Part shown: positions 42,911 to 50,534 of the stretch, one piece after another
Layout of the letters: every line of letters starts with the position of its first letter
How positions within the stretch are numbered: the stretch's first letter is position 1
Assembly: GCF_017832355.1 (NCBI RefSeq)
Contig: NZ_JAFIBY010000007.1
Coordinates: 224,411-288,410 of the forward strand
Origin: Serratia sp. PL17
Lineage (GTDB): Bacteria; Pseudomonadota; Gammaproteobacteria; Enterobacterales; Enterobacteriaceae
DNA length: 64,000 bases
Reading direction: 5' to 3'
Translations under genes and position numbers: made by a program
The notes under the pieces: model-generated
The model's database searches: none
What the model saw: only the letters and a program-made list of their open reading frames with translations
What the model was told of the DNA's origin: nothing

Positions 42911-43080
42911 ATAAATGGATATGGCCTATCAGCAAGTTCTGGACATTCACCCCGCAAGGCTGGGTATTAGCCGTGGCATGGAATATCTGCGAACTGCTGC
43001 AAATCAGGATGCCGCATGCGGAAAAAGCTTTCGGCGTAATCATCGGCAGGAAAGGTAACAAAGTGCGGGAGGCCAAATGA
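42907..43080 (+). CDS. Hypothetical small protein
   Basis: 57 residues from ATG 42907, overlapping the previous gene by 4 bases. WIWPISKFWTFTPQGWVLAVAW is hydrophobic and Trp-rich, followed by a basic end (GRKGNKVREAK). A membrane-bound peptide is possible. No family recognised. Confidence 0.55.
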   Translation: MNKWIWPISKFWTFTPQGWVLAVAWNICELLQIRMPHAEKAFGVIIGRKGNKVREAK

Positions 43081-43361
43081 AAGAGCGCCCAGTGATGCAG
43101 AAGCAAGCCAAATACCCCGGCGACTTTGACAGTCTGGAAATCCGCAAGCTGTTAGATGGCCTGGTGTCTGCGCATATCTCCGCCGCCATTGCCGGTGAAA
43201 AGATGAAGACAGCCGACCGCAATCGCGACCTGGCCACCATCAAGGAAAGCATCGTAAGTGCCGCGCACCTGGTTCGCTCGATTATTGAAGAGCGAGAAGG
43301 CGTCTGGCTGAACGGCATTAACTCTGCTGAGGATTTCTGCAAGGAGGCCCAGCATGGCTAA
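43077..43361 (+). CDS. Hypothetical early protein
   Basis: 94 residues, helical and charged (LEIRKLLDGLVSAHISAAIAGEK, TIKESIVSAAHLVRSIIEERE). It overlaps both neighbours by 4-8 bases. No family recognised. Confidence 0.65.
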   Translation: MKERPVMQKQAKYPGDFDSLEIRKLLDGLVSAHISAAIAGEKMKTADRNRDLATIKESIVSAAHLVRSIIEEREGVWLNGINSAEDFCKEAQHG

Positions 43362-43638
43362 GCGTAAGAGCAACATCATCGAAAGCGCATGCAGTTGTGG
43401 TGAGCTTATCAGTATCGAAATCAACTGCACTCAGCGCATCGGACGTACTGACGGGAAACGACCATTTTATCCTGATGAAAGTGTTGAAGAGAAATTGGCC
43501 GGGACAAACCTTGACCCGAAAAACTACCCAGAGAACGGCGTTACCACCTATCGCTGCCGTAAGTGTGGTGAGTGTGTAGATGAAACTGTTCCAGGCGCTG
43601 GATTTGAACGGGCTGAAGCCCAGGAGAAAGCATTATGA
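43354..43638 (+). CDS. Zinc-ribbon early protein
   Basis: 94 residues with ESACSCGELISIEINC near the start and TTYRCRKCGECVDETV near the end: two Cys pairs that would bind one zinc ion. The start overlaps the previous stop. No named family. Confidence 0.65.
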   Translation: MAKRKSNIIESACSCGELISIEINCTQRIGRTDGKRPFYPDESVEEKLAGTNLDPKNYPENGVTTYRCRKCGECVDETVPGAGFERAEAQEKAL

Positions 43639-43970
43639 GCAAGCAGACCTACATCGAAGATTTGCAACATGCATACCTCAATGAATTACAGGCTCGTCGC
43701 ATTCGCACGTTCTCTCCATACAAAGGCATGTGCCAAGAGCGCTGGCTTGAAGTCTGCAATGCGTACAACAGAAACCAGACGCGCAAGGCACGTCGCAACA
43801 TCGGCAAAAGCAACAAGATTGGCGGCAGAAAGACTGGTAAAGGCATGTGCGGATTTTTGCTTGAGTTGAAAATGTGGTCGGGTTTTACCACCAGAAATCG
43901 CGAATCACTTGGCTTACCAAAGCGAGTCTACCGCATCAGCCATAGCGGGGTAATTTCTTGTGAACAATAA
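43635..43970 (+). CDS. Hypothetical basic early protein
   Basis: 111 residues, rich in Arg and Lys (NRNQTRKARRNIGKSNKIGG), probably nucleic-acid binding. ATGA overlap with the previous stop. Unknown. Confidence 0.6.
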   Translation: MSKQTYIEDLQHAYLNELQARRIRTFSPYKGMCQERWLEVCNAYNRNQTRKARRNIGKSNKIGGRKTGKGMCGFLLELKMWSGFTTRNRESLGLPKRVYRISHSGVISCEQ

Positions 43971-44475
43971 GCTGAGCGAACTGAGCAAGCCGGTGTGTAC
44001 CGACGAGCGCCCATGCATCAACTGTTTTTCGGGGAACGGGCCATGCACCGTTGAAAATGTCACCGCTGCCTGTGACATGAAAGATCCCGTAGCTTATAGC
44101 TGGATAGGGTATCCCAATCGAAAGAAATTAACTCGCCTCGAACCTGAGCAGTGGAAGCAGCCGAGAAATATTGAGCGCCTCTACTCGCAAGAGTACGTAT
44201 CCGCCCTGCTGGCAGAGCTGGAAGCGAAGGATAAGCGCATCGCTGAACTTGACGGCATCCTTGAGGTTTCTCAGGGGGATTTATCCGACACAGAAGACGC
44301 TATGCATTTATGGGCTGAGCGCGCCAAGACAGCGGAAGCCAAGCTGGCTACGCCGGTGCGGTTGCCAAAAACAAACGGCTATTGGACGGAGCAAGAAAAG
44401 GCGTTTGAGAATGCGATTACGCTGGCTAAACGCGCAGTGCGGAAGGCTGGCTTCACCGTAGAGGGGGATGAGTAG
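43960..44475 (+). CDS. Ea22-like early protein
   Basis: 171 residues starting at GTG 43960. It has DERPCINCFSGNGPCTVENVTAAC (Cys cluster) and a coil (YVSALLAELEAKDKRIAELDGILEV), the mark of ead/Ea22-type proteins, which are very variable in lambdoid early regions. A second member follows at 44750. Confidence 0.65.
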   Translation: MNNKLSELSKPVCTDERPCINCFSGNGPCTVENVTAACDMKDPVAYSWIGYPNRKKLTRLEPEQWKQPRNIERLYSQEYVSALLAELEAKDKRIAELDGILEVSQGDLSDTEDAMHLWAERAKTAEAKLATPVRLPKTNGYWTEQEKAFENAITLAKRAVRKAGFTVEGDE

Positions 44476-44477
44476 CC

Positions 44478-44753
44478 ATGCCGACACATTCCGAGCTGAT
44501 CAGCTTCACGCGGGACAGAAAGGAGAACACAACGACCAGCATCTATCACACCGAGCAGCATTCACACAATGCCAGAACGGTGGTTGAGCAGGAGCTGATT
44601 ATCAAAGGTGAAGGCATGTTCCGGCGATATACCGCCGATATGCGCTTTGATGACTTCCCGGCTTGCGGCTCTGAGCGAGAAGCGGCCCTGAAACTTGCCG
44701 ATTGGATGCAACGCCTTAGCGCTGCAATTGAAGATCACTGGAGCCAGCCATGA
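44478..44753 (+). CDS. Hypothetical early protein
   Basis: 91 residues with a mixed fold (TVVEQELIIKGEGMFRRYTADMRFDDFPAC, ALKLADWMQRLSAAIEDHW). It lies between two Ea22-like genes and overlaps the second by 4 bases. No family recognised. Confidence 0.6.
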   Translation: MPTHSELISFTRDRKENTTTSIYHTEQHSHNARTVVEQELIIKGEGMFRRYTADMRFDDFPACGSEREAALKLADWMQRLSAAIEDHWSQP

Positions 44754-45370
44754 CAAAGACACTAACGACTGATCGTTTGAAGCAGATTACCGACGCGATA
44801 TCGGCAGAGCCGCACGATTACGAATCAATCTACGACTCTATCAAGCATGGTGAAATTGCTGCAATGGCCCGCGAACTCCTGGCTAACCGGGAGGCGCAGC
44901 CGGTGGGGTTCTATACCACCGTATCAGGTCGAAAAGGTGTGGTTTGGCATAACGGCGCGCCTGAAGATGACACCGCCATTTACACCGCCCCGCCTGCGCC
45001 AGCAGTGCCGGACGAAAAAGCAATTACGCCATTTTTCGACACCATAGCACTCGACACTGCGAAGATGGTTATGTGCGATGTAAATCGCCGTAGTGATTTC
45101 CTTGGAGGCGACATTCAGCTACTGGCCCGCATACAATGTCGTGTAGATGACGCCTGCCGCGCCGCAATGCTGGCTCAACCTGTTAGCCAGGGGTGCGAGT
45201 TGCCAGACAACGTGCGCGAAGCCCTAACCTTGGCGCTTCAGGCTATGGAATTTATGGGCGACACACTGAATAACATCGATGCGGTATGTACCGAAGATGT
45301 TGAGTATGTGACTCCAGCCTTCACGGCGGTACGCGGGTTGCTGGCAGCAGCTCCGGAGGGCGGCAATTGA
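44750..45370 (+). CDS. Ea22-like early protein
   Basis: 206 residues: LTTDRLKQITDAISAEPHD, the short conserved block EAQPVGFYTTVSGRKGVVWHNGAPEDDTAIYTAPP seen in many Ea22/ead variants, and a helical end (NVREALTLALQAMEFMGDTLNNID). Modular early protein of unknown role. Confidence 0.7.
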   Translation: MTKTLTTDRLKQITDAISAEPHDYESIYDSIKHGEIAAMARELLANREAQPVGFYTTVSGRKGVVWHNGAPEDDTAIYTAPPAPAVPDEKAITPFFDTIALDTAKMVMCDVNRRSDFLGGDIQLLARIQCRVDDACRAAMLAQPVSQGCELPDNVREALTLALQAMEFMGDTLNNIDAVCTEDVEYVTPAFTAVRGLLAAAPEGGN

Positions 45371-45410
45371 CTCCCGCCAAACCATAATTATACTGTATGC
45401 ATAAACAGTA
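45367..45410 (+). promoter_or_regulatory. LexA-controlled promoter
   Basis: TTGACT (45367-45372), 16 bp, TATACT (45389-45394) form a good promoter. TACTGTATGCATAAACAGTA at 45391-45410 matches the SOS consensus TACTG-(TA)5-CAGTA at all outer positions and overlaps the -10 and start point, so host LexA should repress it. Confidence 0.85.
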
Positions 45411-45428
45411 TTTTTAATGGTGAATATC

Positions 45429-45686
45429 ATGGCTTCAAATGAACTCGGCTATCAAGTCGTCTATCGCGGTGAAATGCTTCCCTACTTTGTCGATGGCGGC
45501 TGGGTGTTCTTCCAGCGTCTCAAGGAGTACGGCGGCGGCTACTGGCTCGGGCGCACATACAACGATGCATTTATCTTCGGCTTAGAGCGGCCAACGTCGC
45601 TGTTTGAAGGCATCCATTTCATCTTAGCTACGAGGTATGTAGAGGGAAACGCAGATAAGTTTGACGACGATTTCACCCTCACTTAG
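45429..45686 (+). CDS. SOS-controlled phage protein of unknown function
   Basis: 85 residues from ATG 45429 (GGTGA 8 bases before; an upstream ATG at 45417 is also possible). MASNELGYQVVYRGEMLPYF, then DGGWVFFQRLKEYGGGYWLGRTYNDAFIFGLERP: aromatic and acidic at the end (DKFDDDFTLT). I do not recognise the family. It has its own LexA-regulated promoter, so it should be made on DNA damage even in the repressed prophage, before or with induction. Confidence 0.75.
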   Translation: MASNELGYQVVYRGEMLPYFVDGGWVFFQRLKEYGGGYWLGRTYNDAFIFGLERPTSLFEGIHFILATRYVEGNADKFDDDFTLT

Positions 45687-45700
45687 AAGGAAATCACACA

Positions 45701-45919
45701 TTGCAGTTAATGCCTGACGATAACGAAATCCTCGAACGGCTCAGCGCTACCGGCTCCACCCCTGATTCAGTTGCAAACCTGCTCCGCTGCGCCGGTTACA
45801 AAAGTATGACCGGAATAGCCATTCGCAGGCGATTGCAGAAACTGGAAAAAGAAAAAGCTGTTGAGCGCGTTCGCCGCCCAGACATCAAAAAAATCTGTTG
45901 GGCCCCAACCACAAAATAA
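45701..45919 (+). CDS. Small winged-helix-like protein
   Basis: 72 residues from TTG 45701, chosen because AAGGAA lies 8 bases before it (an ATG at 45710 is the alternative). NEILERLSATGSTPDSVANLLRCAGYKSMTGIAIRRRLQKLEKEKAVERV looks like a winged helix. It is second in the LexA-controlled unit. Confidence 0.65.
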   Translation: MQLMPDDNEILERLSATGSTPDSVANLLRCAGYKSMTGIAIRRRLQKLEKEKAVERVRRPDIKKICWAPTTK

Positions 45920-45939
45920 CACTTCCCCACCGGTAAAAA

Positions 45940-46149
45940 ATGAAACCTCGAATTCCGCAACGAATCAGCATCAAAGCTGATGGGGTTCTGTGCGCCTACA
46001 GAGAGGGCCAAAAGACACCCACCCGAACCTATCAGCACAACTACTTAACGCTGCCAGTAGCCCGCTGCTGGCGAATGCTATCGAAAGACAACGGCAATTC
46101 ATGGGAGGTCATGTCCCATGAGCGATACAACACCCAGATAAGGATTTGA
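45940..46149 (+). CDS. Hypothetical protein
   Basis: 69 residues, basic, beta-rich (RISIKADGVLCAYREGQKTPTRTYQHNYLTLP). It has no clear family and a weak ribosome site. It could follow from the LexA-controlled promoter. Confidence 0.55.
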   Translation: MKPRIPQRISIKADGVLCAYREGQKTPTRTYQHNYLTLPVARCWRMLSKDNGNSWEVMSHERYNTQIRI

Positions 46150-46150
46150 A

Positions 46151-46528
46151 ATGAGCAACTTTGAAATAATTGAATGGCTGATTAAAGACGGTGGTCACTA
46201 CACTCGGGATCAGCATATTTCTTTACTGCAGATGAATTTTCCTGATGTTGAAATCACTGAGACGAAAGTAACCGCGATTCGCCAGTCCATGACCACTTCA
46301 CGCTTTGTAAAAGTCGATGTTATCCCAACAAAAAACAGTGGCCGGTTAGTAAAGGTTCTTTCCGTAGACCCCGAGTACAAACGCTATTCACGGATACGTA
46401 ACCGTGAACCTGAAATTGTCCCGCGAGCATGGTTGAACGACGAACCGAAGAGCGTTGTTGATTGCATCAAGCGCGTCCAATGGTTCAACCAACTTCTTTC
46501 CCCAGTAACCCACCAGCGCACCTACTAA
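46151..46528 (+). CDS. Hypothetical protein
   Basis: 125 residues starting MSNFEIIEWLIKDGGHYTRDQHISLLQMNF, with AAGG 8 bases before. The first half looks like a helix-turn-helix (TETKVTAIRQSMTTSRFVKVDVIPT). No family recognised. Confidence 0.6.
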   Translation: MSNFEIIEWLIKDGGHYTRDQHISLLQMNFPDVEITETKVTAIRQSMTTSRFVKVDVIPTKNSGRLVKVLSVDPEYKRYSRIRNREPEIVPRAWLNDEPKSVVDCIKRVQWFNQLLSPVTHQRTY

Positions 46529-46543
46529 CACCGGAGCATCATC

Positions 46544-46726
46544 ATGACATTTGGATATAAAAACTTAGCGCACCAGGCCGCTGAGGCAGAACGCCGCGCC
46601 CATTATTCTGACGCGGCCAGTATTTGGCTTAAAGCATTCGAAGTGGCTCGGGCAGTCGATGTGGTGTGGGTACAAATCCGCATCGATTTTTGTGTCAACG
46701 CGGCATCGCGCAACTGGGGCAGATAA
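46544..46726 (+). CDS. ANR-family regulator-like protein
   Basis: 60 residues: LAHQAAEAERRAHYSDAASIWLKAFEVAR, then DVVWVQIRIDFCVNAASRNWG. This is the ANR pattern (AAxAERxxxYxxAAxxWxxA and the xRxxFC end). ANR proteins in enteric pathogens bind AraC-type activators such as AggR or Rns and reduce their activity. The prophage copy may act on a host regulator; the target is unknown. Confidence 0.75.
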   Translation: MTFGYKNLAHQAAEAERRAHYSDAASIWLKAFEVARAVDVVWVQIRIDFCVNAASRNWGR

Positions 46727-46727
46727 A

Positions 46728-46943
46728 ATGCAACCTGTCGCTGATACCGGCAGCATTCAGAAAAACCTTCTCCGTAGCACAGCCAGAGAGCTTCTAAAAG
46801 ATTTCGACTCCCCCACTAACAAACTCACCTTTCGACAGCTACTCGACAAACACGCAGTGAAAATCGCTCCCTATTGGCCTAAGCATCCACCGGCATGGCT
46901 GCGGCTTAACTGTGAGGTTCATCGGGTGCGGGAAGGGAAATAG
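46728..46943 (+). CDS. Hypothetical protein
   Basis: 71 residues from ATG 46728: a helical N-terminus (NLLRSTARELLKDFD) and a Pro/Trp-rich end (IAPYWPKHPPAWLRLNC). It starts 1 base after the ANR stop. Unknown. Confidence 0.55.
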   Translation: MQPVADTGSIQKNLLRSTARELLKDFDSPTNKLTFRQLLDKHAVKIAPYWPKHPPAWLRLNCEVHRVREGK

Positions 46944-46954
46944 CAGAGGTAATC

Positions 46955-47227
46955 ATGAACGACCATAGCTGGATGACAACATCGAAAATTTGCAGTGAAC
47001 TGGGGTTCTCTTCACGAACTCTCGAACGATATCGGAAAAGAAACCCAGAAAATAACCCATTTCCTGAACCGGACATAACTGCGGTCGGCGCACCGAATAA
47101 ATGGTATCGCCACAAGGTCATTACTTGGCAGGAGGCAGAAACCAAAATAGAGCGAGATAAACCGCTGGCATCACTCCACGCGGCACGTAGCAATAGAGGC
47201 AGATTTACCCAGCGGAGCGGGGCTTGA
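46955..47227 (+). CDS. xis: Excisionase-like DNA-binding protein
   Basis: 90 residues: WMTTSKICSELGFSSRTLERYRKRNPENNPFPEPD is an AlpA/Xis-type winged helix-turn-helix, followed by GAPNKWYRHKVITWQEAETK. It converges on the integrase gene and overlaps its end by 23 bases, the expected place for a directionality factor. The 10-bp phased TGTCGnAG repeats near attR are its candidate targets. Confidence 0.8.
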   Translation: MNDHSWMTTSKICSELGFSSRTLERYRKRNPENNPFPEPDITAVGAPNKWYRHKVITWQEAETKIERDKPLASLHAARSNRGRFTQRSGA

Positions 47228-48434
47228 ACTCAACGACGTCAGGCTCAGTTATGCTCATCAGCCTTGCCCACCACTTCGAATACGCCACCCTCATTTCATC
47301 TAAATAAGTATGTTTGTCATACACAGCCCATACCCCCGGAAGCATGTGACCCAGCATTATCTCAGCAATGTGTGGATCAGTGAGATCAGAAAAGTTGGTA
47401 CGGGCTGTGCGGCGCAAGTCATGCACGGTGAAATGAGGGACATTCACGCCATACGCTTTAATCATAAACAAACGCAGATTAGCCGGAAGGCTGAGATGGT
47501 TTCCCGATCCCATAGGCCCATTTTTTTTGCTCGAAAATAAAAACTCGCCTTCAGCAAGTGATATCACTCTTTTGATAAGTGGCACTATGTCCGCGATGAT
47601 AGGTCGAATAATCGCACGTTGAGTTTTCGCCCCTGTTTTGTGGTTTTCTGGCGGAATAGTCCACACACCTTCCTCAAAATCGAAATGTTGTTTCTTGGCC
47701 AGCCGCAACTCGGATATACGGCAACCATAGAAAAGGCAGAGCTTGAGCATGATCTTGTTACGCTCGCTCATTCGACACTCATCACACCCCTTCCAAAATA
47801 GCGCAATTTCATCTCTCGAAAGTGTTCGCTTACCCATCCCTTTTTTCAAACCAAAATCTCGGCCCGTTAGCTCTGATAGTGGATTTGTTGTTAGAAGCTG
47901 ACGCTTCACTGCCCAAGAATAACACTGCTTCCCGTTGCTGATGATCCGCCTGGTCACCTCGGAATAGGCTTTAGCCAGATTATCCAAAATGGTTAGCCAG
48001 TTATGCACTGTGATATCAGCCGCCGGGTATTTTCCCAGGCGAGGGAACACATGGATCTCAAAGGAGCGCAGTACCTGAGCCTCATTGCCTTTCTGGATAC
48101 ATACTATGCCGTGCCACTCTCGGAATAATTGTTCGAAAGTATATCGAGTGGAGATCTTCCCTCGCTCCAGGTCACGCTTAACTTTTGGATTGTCCCCCCC
48201 CACCAACACAGAAGCCCATTTTTCAACATCATCGCGTGCAGCTTTGAGGCTAAGGGCTGGGTAGCTGCCAAGAGTCATCTTGTCTTGTTTGCCGAGGAAT
48301 CTGTATCGGTAGAAGAAGGTTACAGTGCCTTTTTTGGACACGCGAACCCAAAGGCCATCACGGTCGGCCTTCTCCTCTACTTTCTCACGCTCTTTGTTTA
48401 AACACGCTTTCAGGTAACTATCTGATATAGCCAT
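47205..48434 (-). CDS. int: Tyrosine integrase
   Basis: 409 residues from ATG 48434 (GGGGA before); an in-frame extension upstream runs through attachment DNA and is rejected. The N-terminal arm-binding domain (DRDGLWVRVSKKGTVTFFYRYRFLGKQDKMTLGSYPALSLKAARDD) is of the P4-integrase type. Catalytic residues: Arg in FYGCRISELR, His and Arg in TVHDLRRTART, His in MLGHMLPG and Tyr in KHTYLDEMR. It acts between the 14-bp cores in lepA. Any native lepA promoter would now read toward it. Confidence 0.95.
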   Translation of the reverse strand: MAISDSYLKACLNKEREKVEEKADRDGLWVRVSKKGTVTFFYRYRFLGKQDKMTLGSYPALSLKAARDDVEKWASVLVGGDNPKVKRDLERGKISTRYTFEQLFREWHGIVCIQKGNEAQVLRSFEIHVFPRLGKYPAADITVHNWLTILDNLAKAYSEVTRRIISNGKQCYSWAVKRQLLTTNPLSELTGRDFGLKKGMGKRTLSRDEIALFWKGCDECRMSERNKIMLKLCLFYGCRISELRLAKKQHFDFEEGVWTIPPENHKTGAKTQRAIIRPIIADIVPLIKRVISLAEGEFLFSSKKNGPMGSGNHLSLPANLRLFMIKAYGVNVPHFTVHDLRRTARTNFSDLTDPHIAEIMLGHMLPGVWAVYDKHTYLDEMRVAYSKWWARLMSITEPDVVEFKPRSAG

Positions 48435-48449
48435 TGATTTCCCCGCATC

Positions 48450-48510
48450 GTGTCCACGGTGGACACAGTACATATGGGCAATCATAGAATATGGACACGG
48501 ATATGGACAC
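48450..48510. promoter_or_regulatory. Palindrome and candidate integrase arm sites, right arm
   Basis: GTGTCCACGGTGGACAC (48450-48466) is a perfect 17-bp palindrome 16 bases before int. TGGACAC recurs at 48492 and 48504. GGTGGACACAGT (48458-48469) is identical to 5789-5800. The sites may serve both recombination and int autocontrol. Confidence 0.6.
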
Positions 48511-48528
48511 AAAAATGATGGCTTATGT

Positions 48529-48630
48529 TGTCGTAGCTTGTCGGAGGGTGTCGCAGTTTGTTTTTGATGAGGCCTTGCTGTTAAAGGATTTTTTAGAAAT
48601 TTTGGCGGGAGGTGTCGGAGGATGTCGGAG
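48529..48630. repeat. Five TGTCGnAG repeats on a 10-bp phase near attR
   Basis: Copies start at 48529, 48539, 48549, 48613 and 48623. Within each group the period is exactly one helical turn. They lie between int and the attR core and are absent from the left arm, as expected for excisionase or accessory-factor sites. Confidence 0.6.
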
Positions 48631-48632
48631 AG

Positions 48633-48680
48633 TTAGTTATCGATGTGGGCAATAATGGAGAAATTTCGTATATGCTTCAT
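48633..48680 (-). pseudogene. lepA 5' remnant, native start codon region
   Basis: Fifteen codons, [15 protein letters not shown] then TAA, repeat the lepA N-terminus with other third-position bases than the active copy. It is the displaced host 5' end, with the native AAGG ribosome site upstream. The reading frame runs into phage DNA after codon 14. Confidence 0.9.
48643..48656. other. attR core
   Basis: Second copy of ATGTGGGCAATAAT. Left of it is phage DNA with int; right of it is the displaced native lepA start. Confidence 0.85.
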
Positions 48681-49221
48681 TATAAAAGTTTTTCTGCCTT
48701 GGTATTTCTGAATTACTCGCCTATAGAAACCCGCATGGACCTAAAGCGACAGTGAATGGGTTCGGCCGTCTTGCGCCTGAATCGCTGCATTCTACATGTC
48801 ACAACACTGAAAACCTAGCGATCGGTGCAGTGAAGGCATTCTATTATGTAGACTTTAATGTTACAGAGCGCTCCGGGTTATGAAAGCGGATGTTAACAAA
48901 ACCCAACGCCGTTATAACGCTAAGTTTCAGCAGCCCATACCGCCTCCCTTCCCTCAGGGGCTATCGTCAGGATCCCGCGTTAATACATAACCGCGAATAA
49001 CGCAATAAACCCGCTCCTAATTATGGATAAAATAATATCCGTATCAATATCTTAGAATTGTAATTTGACCCAAGGGGTTTAGGAAAAAACCCATATACGC
49101 TTCCCAACGGCTTCTATAGAAATGGGGTGAACACCGCGATAAAACATAATTCAGGGCACTACATCGGCACGCCCAGCGGGGTTCACCAGCATATCTCTGC
49201 ATGTTGATTGGAAGGTGCACA
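48681..49221. other. Host intergenic region, native lepA upstream DNA
   Basis: 541 bases without a convincing gene. It should hold the native lepA promoter, reading left into attR and int. TAGAAT (minus strand, 48794-48789) is a possible -10, but no good -35 was seen. The part near 49100-49221 is the leader of the following membrane-protein gene. No repeats or tRNA seen. Confidence 0.6.
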
Positions 49222-50061
49222 ATGATCGATAAAGGGCAAATGCTGAGCCGGCACGATTTTTCAAAGGTCAATTGGGGCATTCTGGCAGCCGCAGCGCTGC
49301 TATTAACCACAGGGGCGGCGCTGATATTGCTGCCCCTGCTGAGCAATATGGATGAAAATGCGGTTCTGACCTTACTGCAAACCGGCGCAGCCACTATTTT
49401 ACTCGGCTGTATTTTGCTGGCGCTGCGCCACTATCTGCGGCCAGCGCTAACCTATCGCCTGTACGAACAAGGTGTTCGGGTGATTAACGACCATAGCCAC
49501 AAAGAACGGTTTATCCCTTTTGAAAAAATTGAGGATATTTATCGTTTCCGAGGGGGGCGTCTGTTTGGCGGATTGTTCGATGTGATGGCATTTCGTACCT
49601 CAGCCGATCAGCCTTGGTGCCCGGTCTTCAGCAACCTGTCTCATTCCTGGCGGCTGGCGGATACTATTATCAATCAGCAGATCCAGCAACGCGGGCCACA
49701 GGCGTTAAATGCCCTCTACCAAGGGGAGGTGCTGTCCTTTCACTACCTCCGCTGCGGGGCGCGTTGGTTGAACCATATGTTTCCTGGTTACCGGAAAGGG
49801 CAATCAGCTCAAACGCTACGGCTAAGTGCGACAGCGCTGATCACCTCACAGGGGGCAATTCCGATAGAACAGATACGCGAAATGGAAAATAACCCGCAAC
49901 GCGGCACCATTCGCCTACTGGATAACCAGGGCAATACATTGTTTACAATAGGTTATTTTTCGCTGATCAGTGCCGATCTGTTTATGGCACTGTTGGAGCA
50001 CATGATCTACAACCGCATCCCCGCCTACCATAACCCGGCGATGACGCGGCAGCCGTTTTAA
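49222..50061 (+). CDS. Two-helix membrane protein of unknown function
   Basis: 279 residues from ATG 49222 (GGAAGG before). Two membrane helices (ILAAAALLLTTGAALILLPLL and VLTLLQTGAATILLGCILLAL) are followed by a cytoplasmic or periplasmic domain (YRLYEQGVRVINDHSHKERFIPFEKIEDIYRFRGGRLFGGL) that resembles bacterial PH-like modules. It converges with rseC with a 4-base overlap. No name can be given. Confidence 0.75.
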   Translation: MIDKGQMLSRHDFSKVNWGILAAAALLLTTGAALILLPLLSNMDENAVLTLLQTGAATILLGCILLALRHYLRPALTYRLYEQGVRVINDHSHKERFIPFEKIEDIYRFRGGRLFGGLFDVMAFRTSADQPWCPVFSNLSHSWRLADTIINQQIQQRGPQALNALYQGEVLSFHYLRCGARWLNHMFPGYRKGQSAQTLRLSATALITSQGAIPIEQIREMENNPQRGTIRLLDNQGNTLFTIGYFSLISADLFMALLEHMIYNRIPAYHNPAMTRQPF

Positions 50062-50534
50062 CGCAGAGGTTCGTTGTCCGTTTGCAGGCGCATAGCCCCA
50101 GGCGGTAAACCAATTTGCAGAACGATGGGTTGGTAATTGGCTTGCTCGCCGAGGCGATGCGCCAGGCTGCGCGCCAACATAAAGGCCGCGCCGCCACCAA
50201 GCAGTGCGCCAAGCGCGGCTGAAGCATCGGTACCCAACCAATATTGCAGCACACTGCCGCCGAGCATCATACCCAGCAACGGCGTCAAATAAACCAGCAT
50301 TGCCGAACGCAACAGACTGCCTTCGGCAATGCCCACCTCAACCCGCTGACCCGGCTCGAGTGGTTGCTCGATACGCACTTGCAGTTGGTGTTCGGTTTCC
50401 GGCACCAGTTCATTCAATGCACGTGCGCCACAACCTGAGCGGGCGGTGCAACTGCCACATCCTGCTTTCGGCTCACAACGCAGCAGCGCCACACCCTGCT
50501 GCCACGAAACCACCGTGGCCCACTCTTTCATCAT
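50058..50534 (-). CDS. rseC: SoxR-reducing/sigma-E-operon protein RseC
   Basis: 158-residue inner-membrane protein, last in the rpoE operon. The N-terminal Cys cluster (CEPKAGCGSCTARSGCG) and two membrane helices near residues 78-96 and 103-120 fit. It is linked to SoxR reduction and to sigma-E regulation. Its stop overlaps the convergent gene. Start coupled to the rseB stop by one base. Confidence 0.95.
   Translation of the reverse strand: MMKEWATVVSWQQGVALLRCEPKAGCGSCTARSGCGARALNELVPETEHQLQVRIEQPLEPGQRVEVGIAEGSLLRSAMLVYLTPLLGMMLGGSVLQYWLGTDASAALGALLGGGAAFMLARSLAHRLGEQANYQPIVLQIGLPPGAMRLQTDNEPLR

Noticed and set aside
48435..48512. In-frame extension of int
   Set aside because: It runs through the palindrome and arm repeats; ATG 48434 has GGGGA and a normal P4-type N-terminus.
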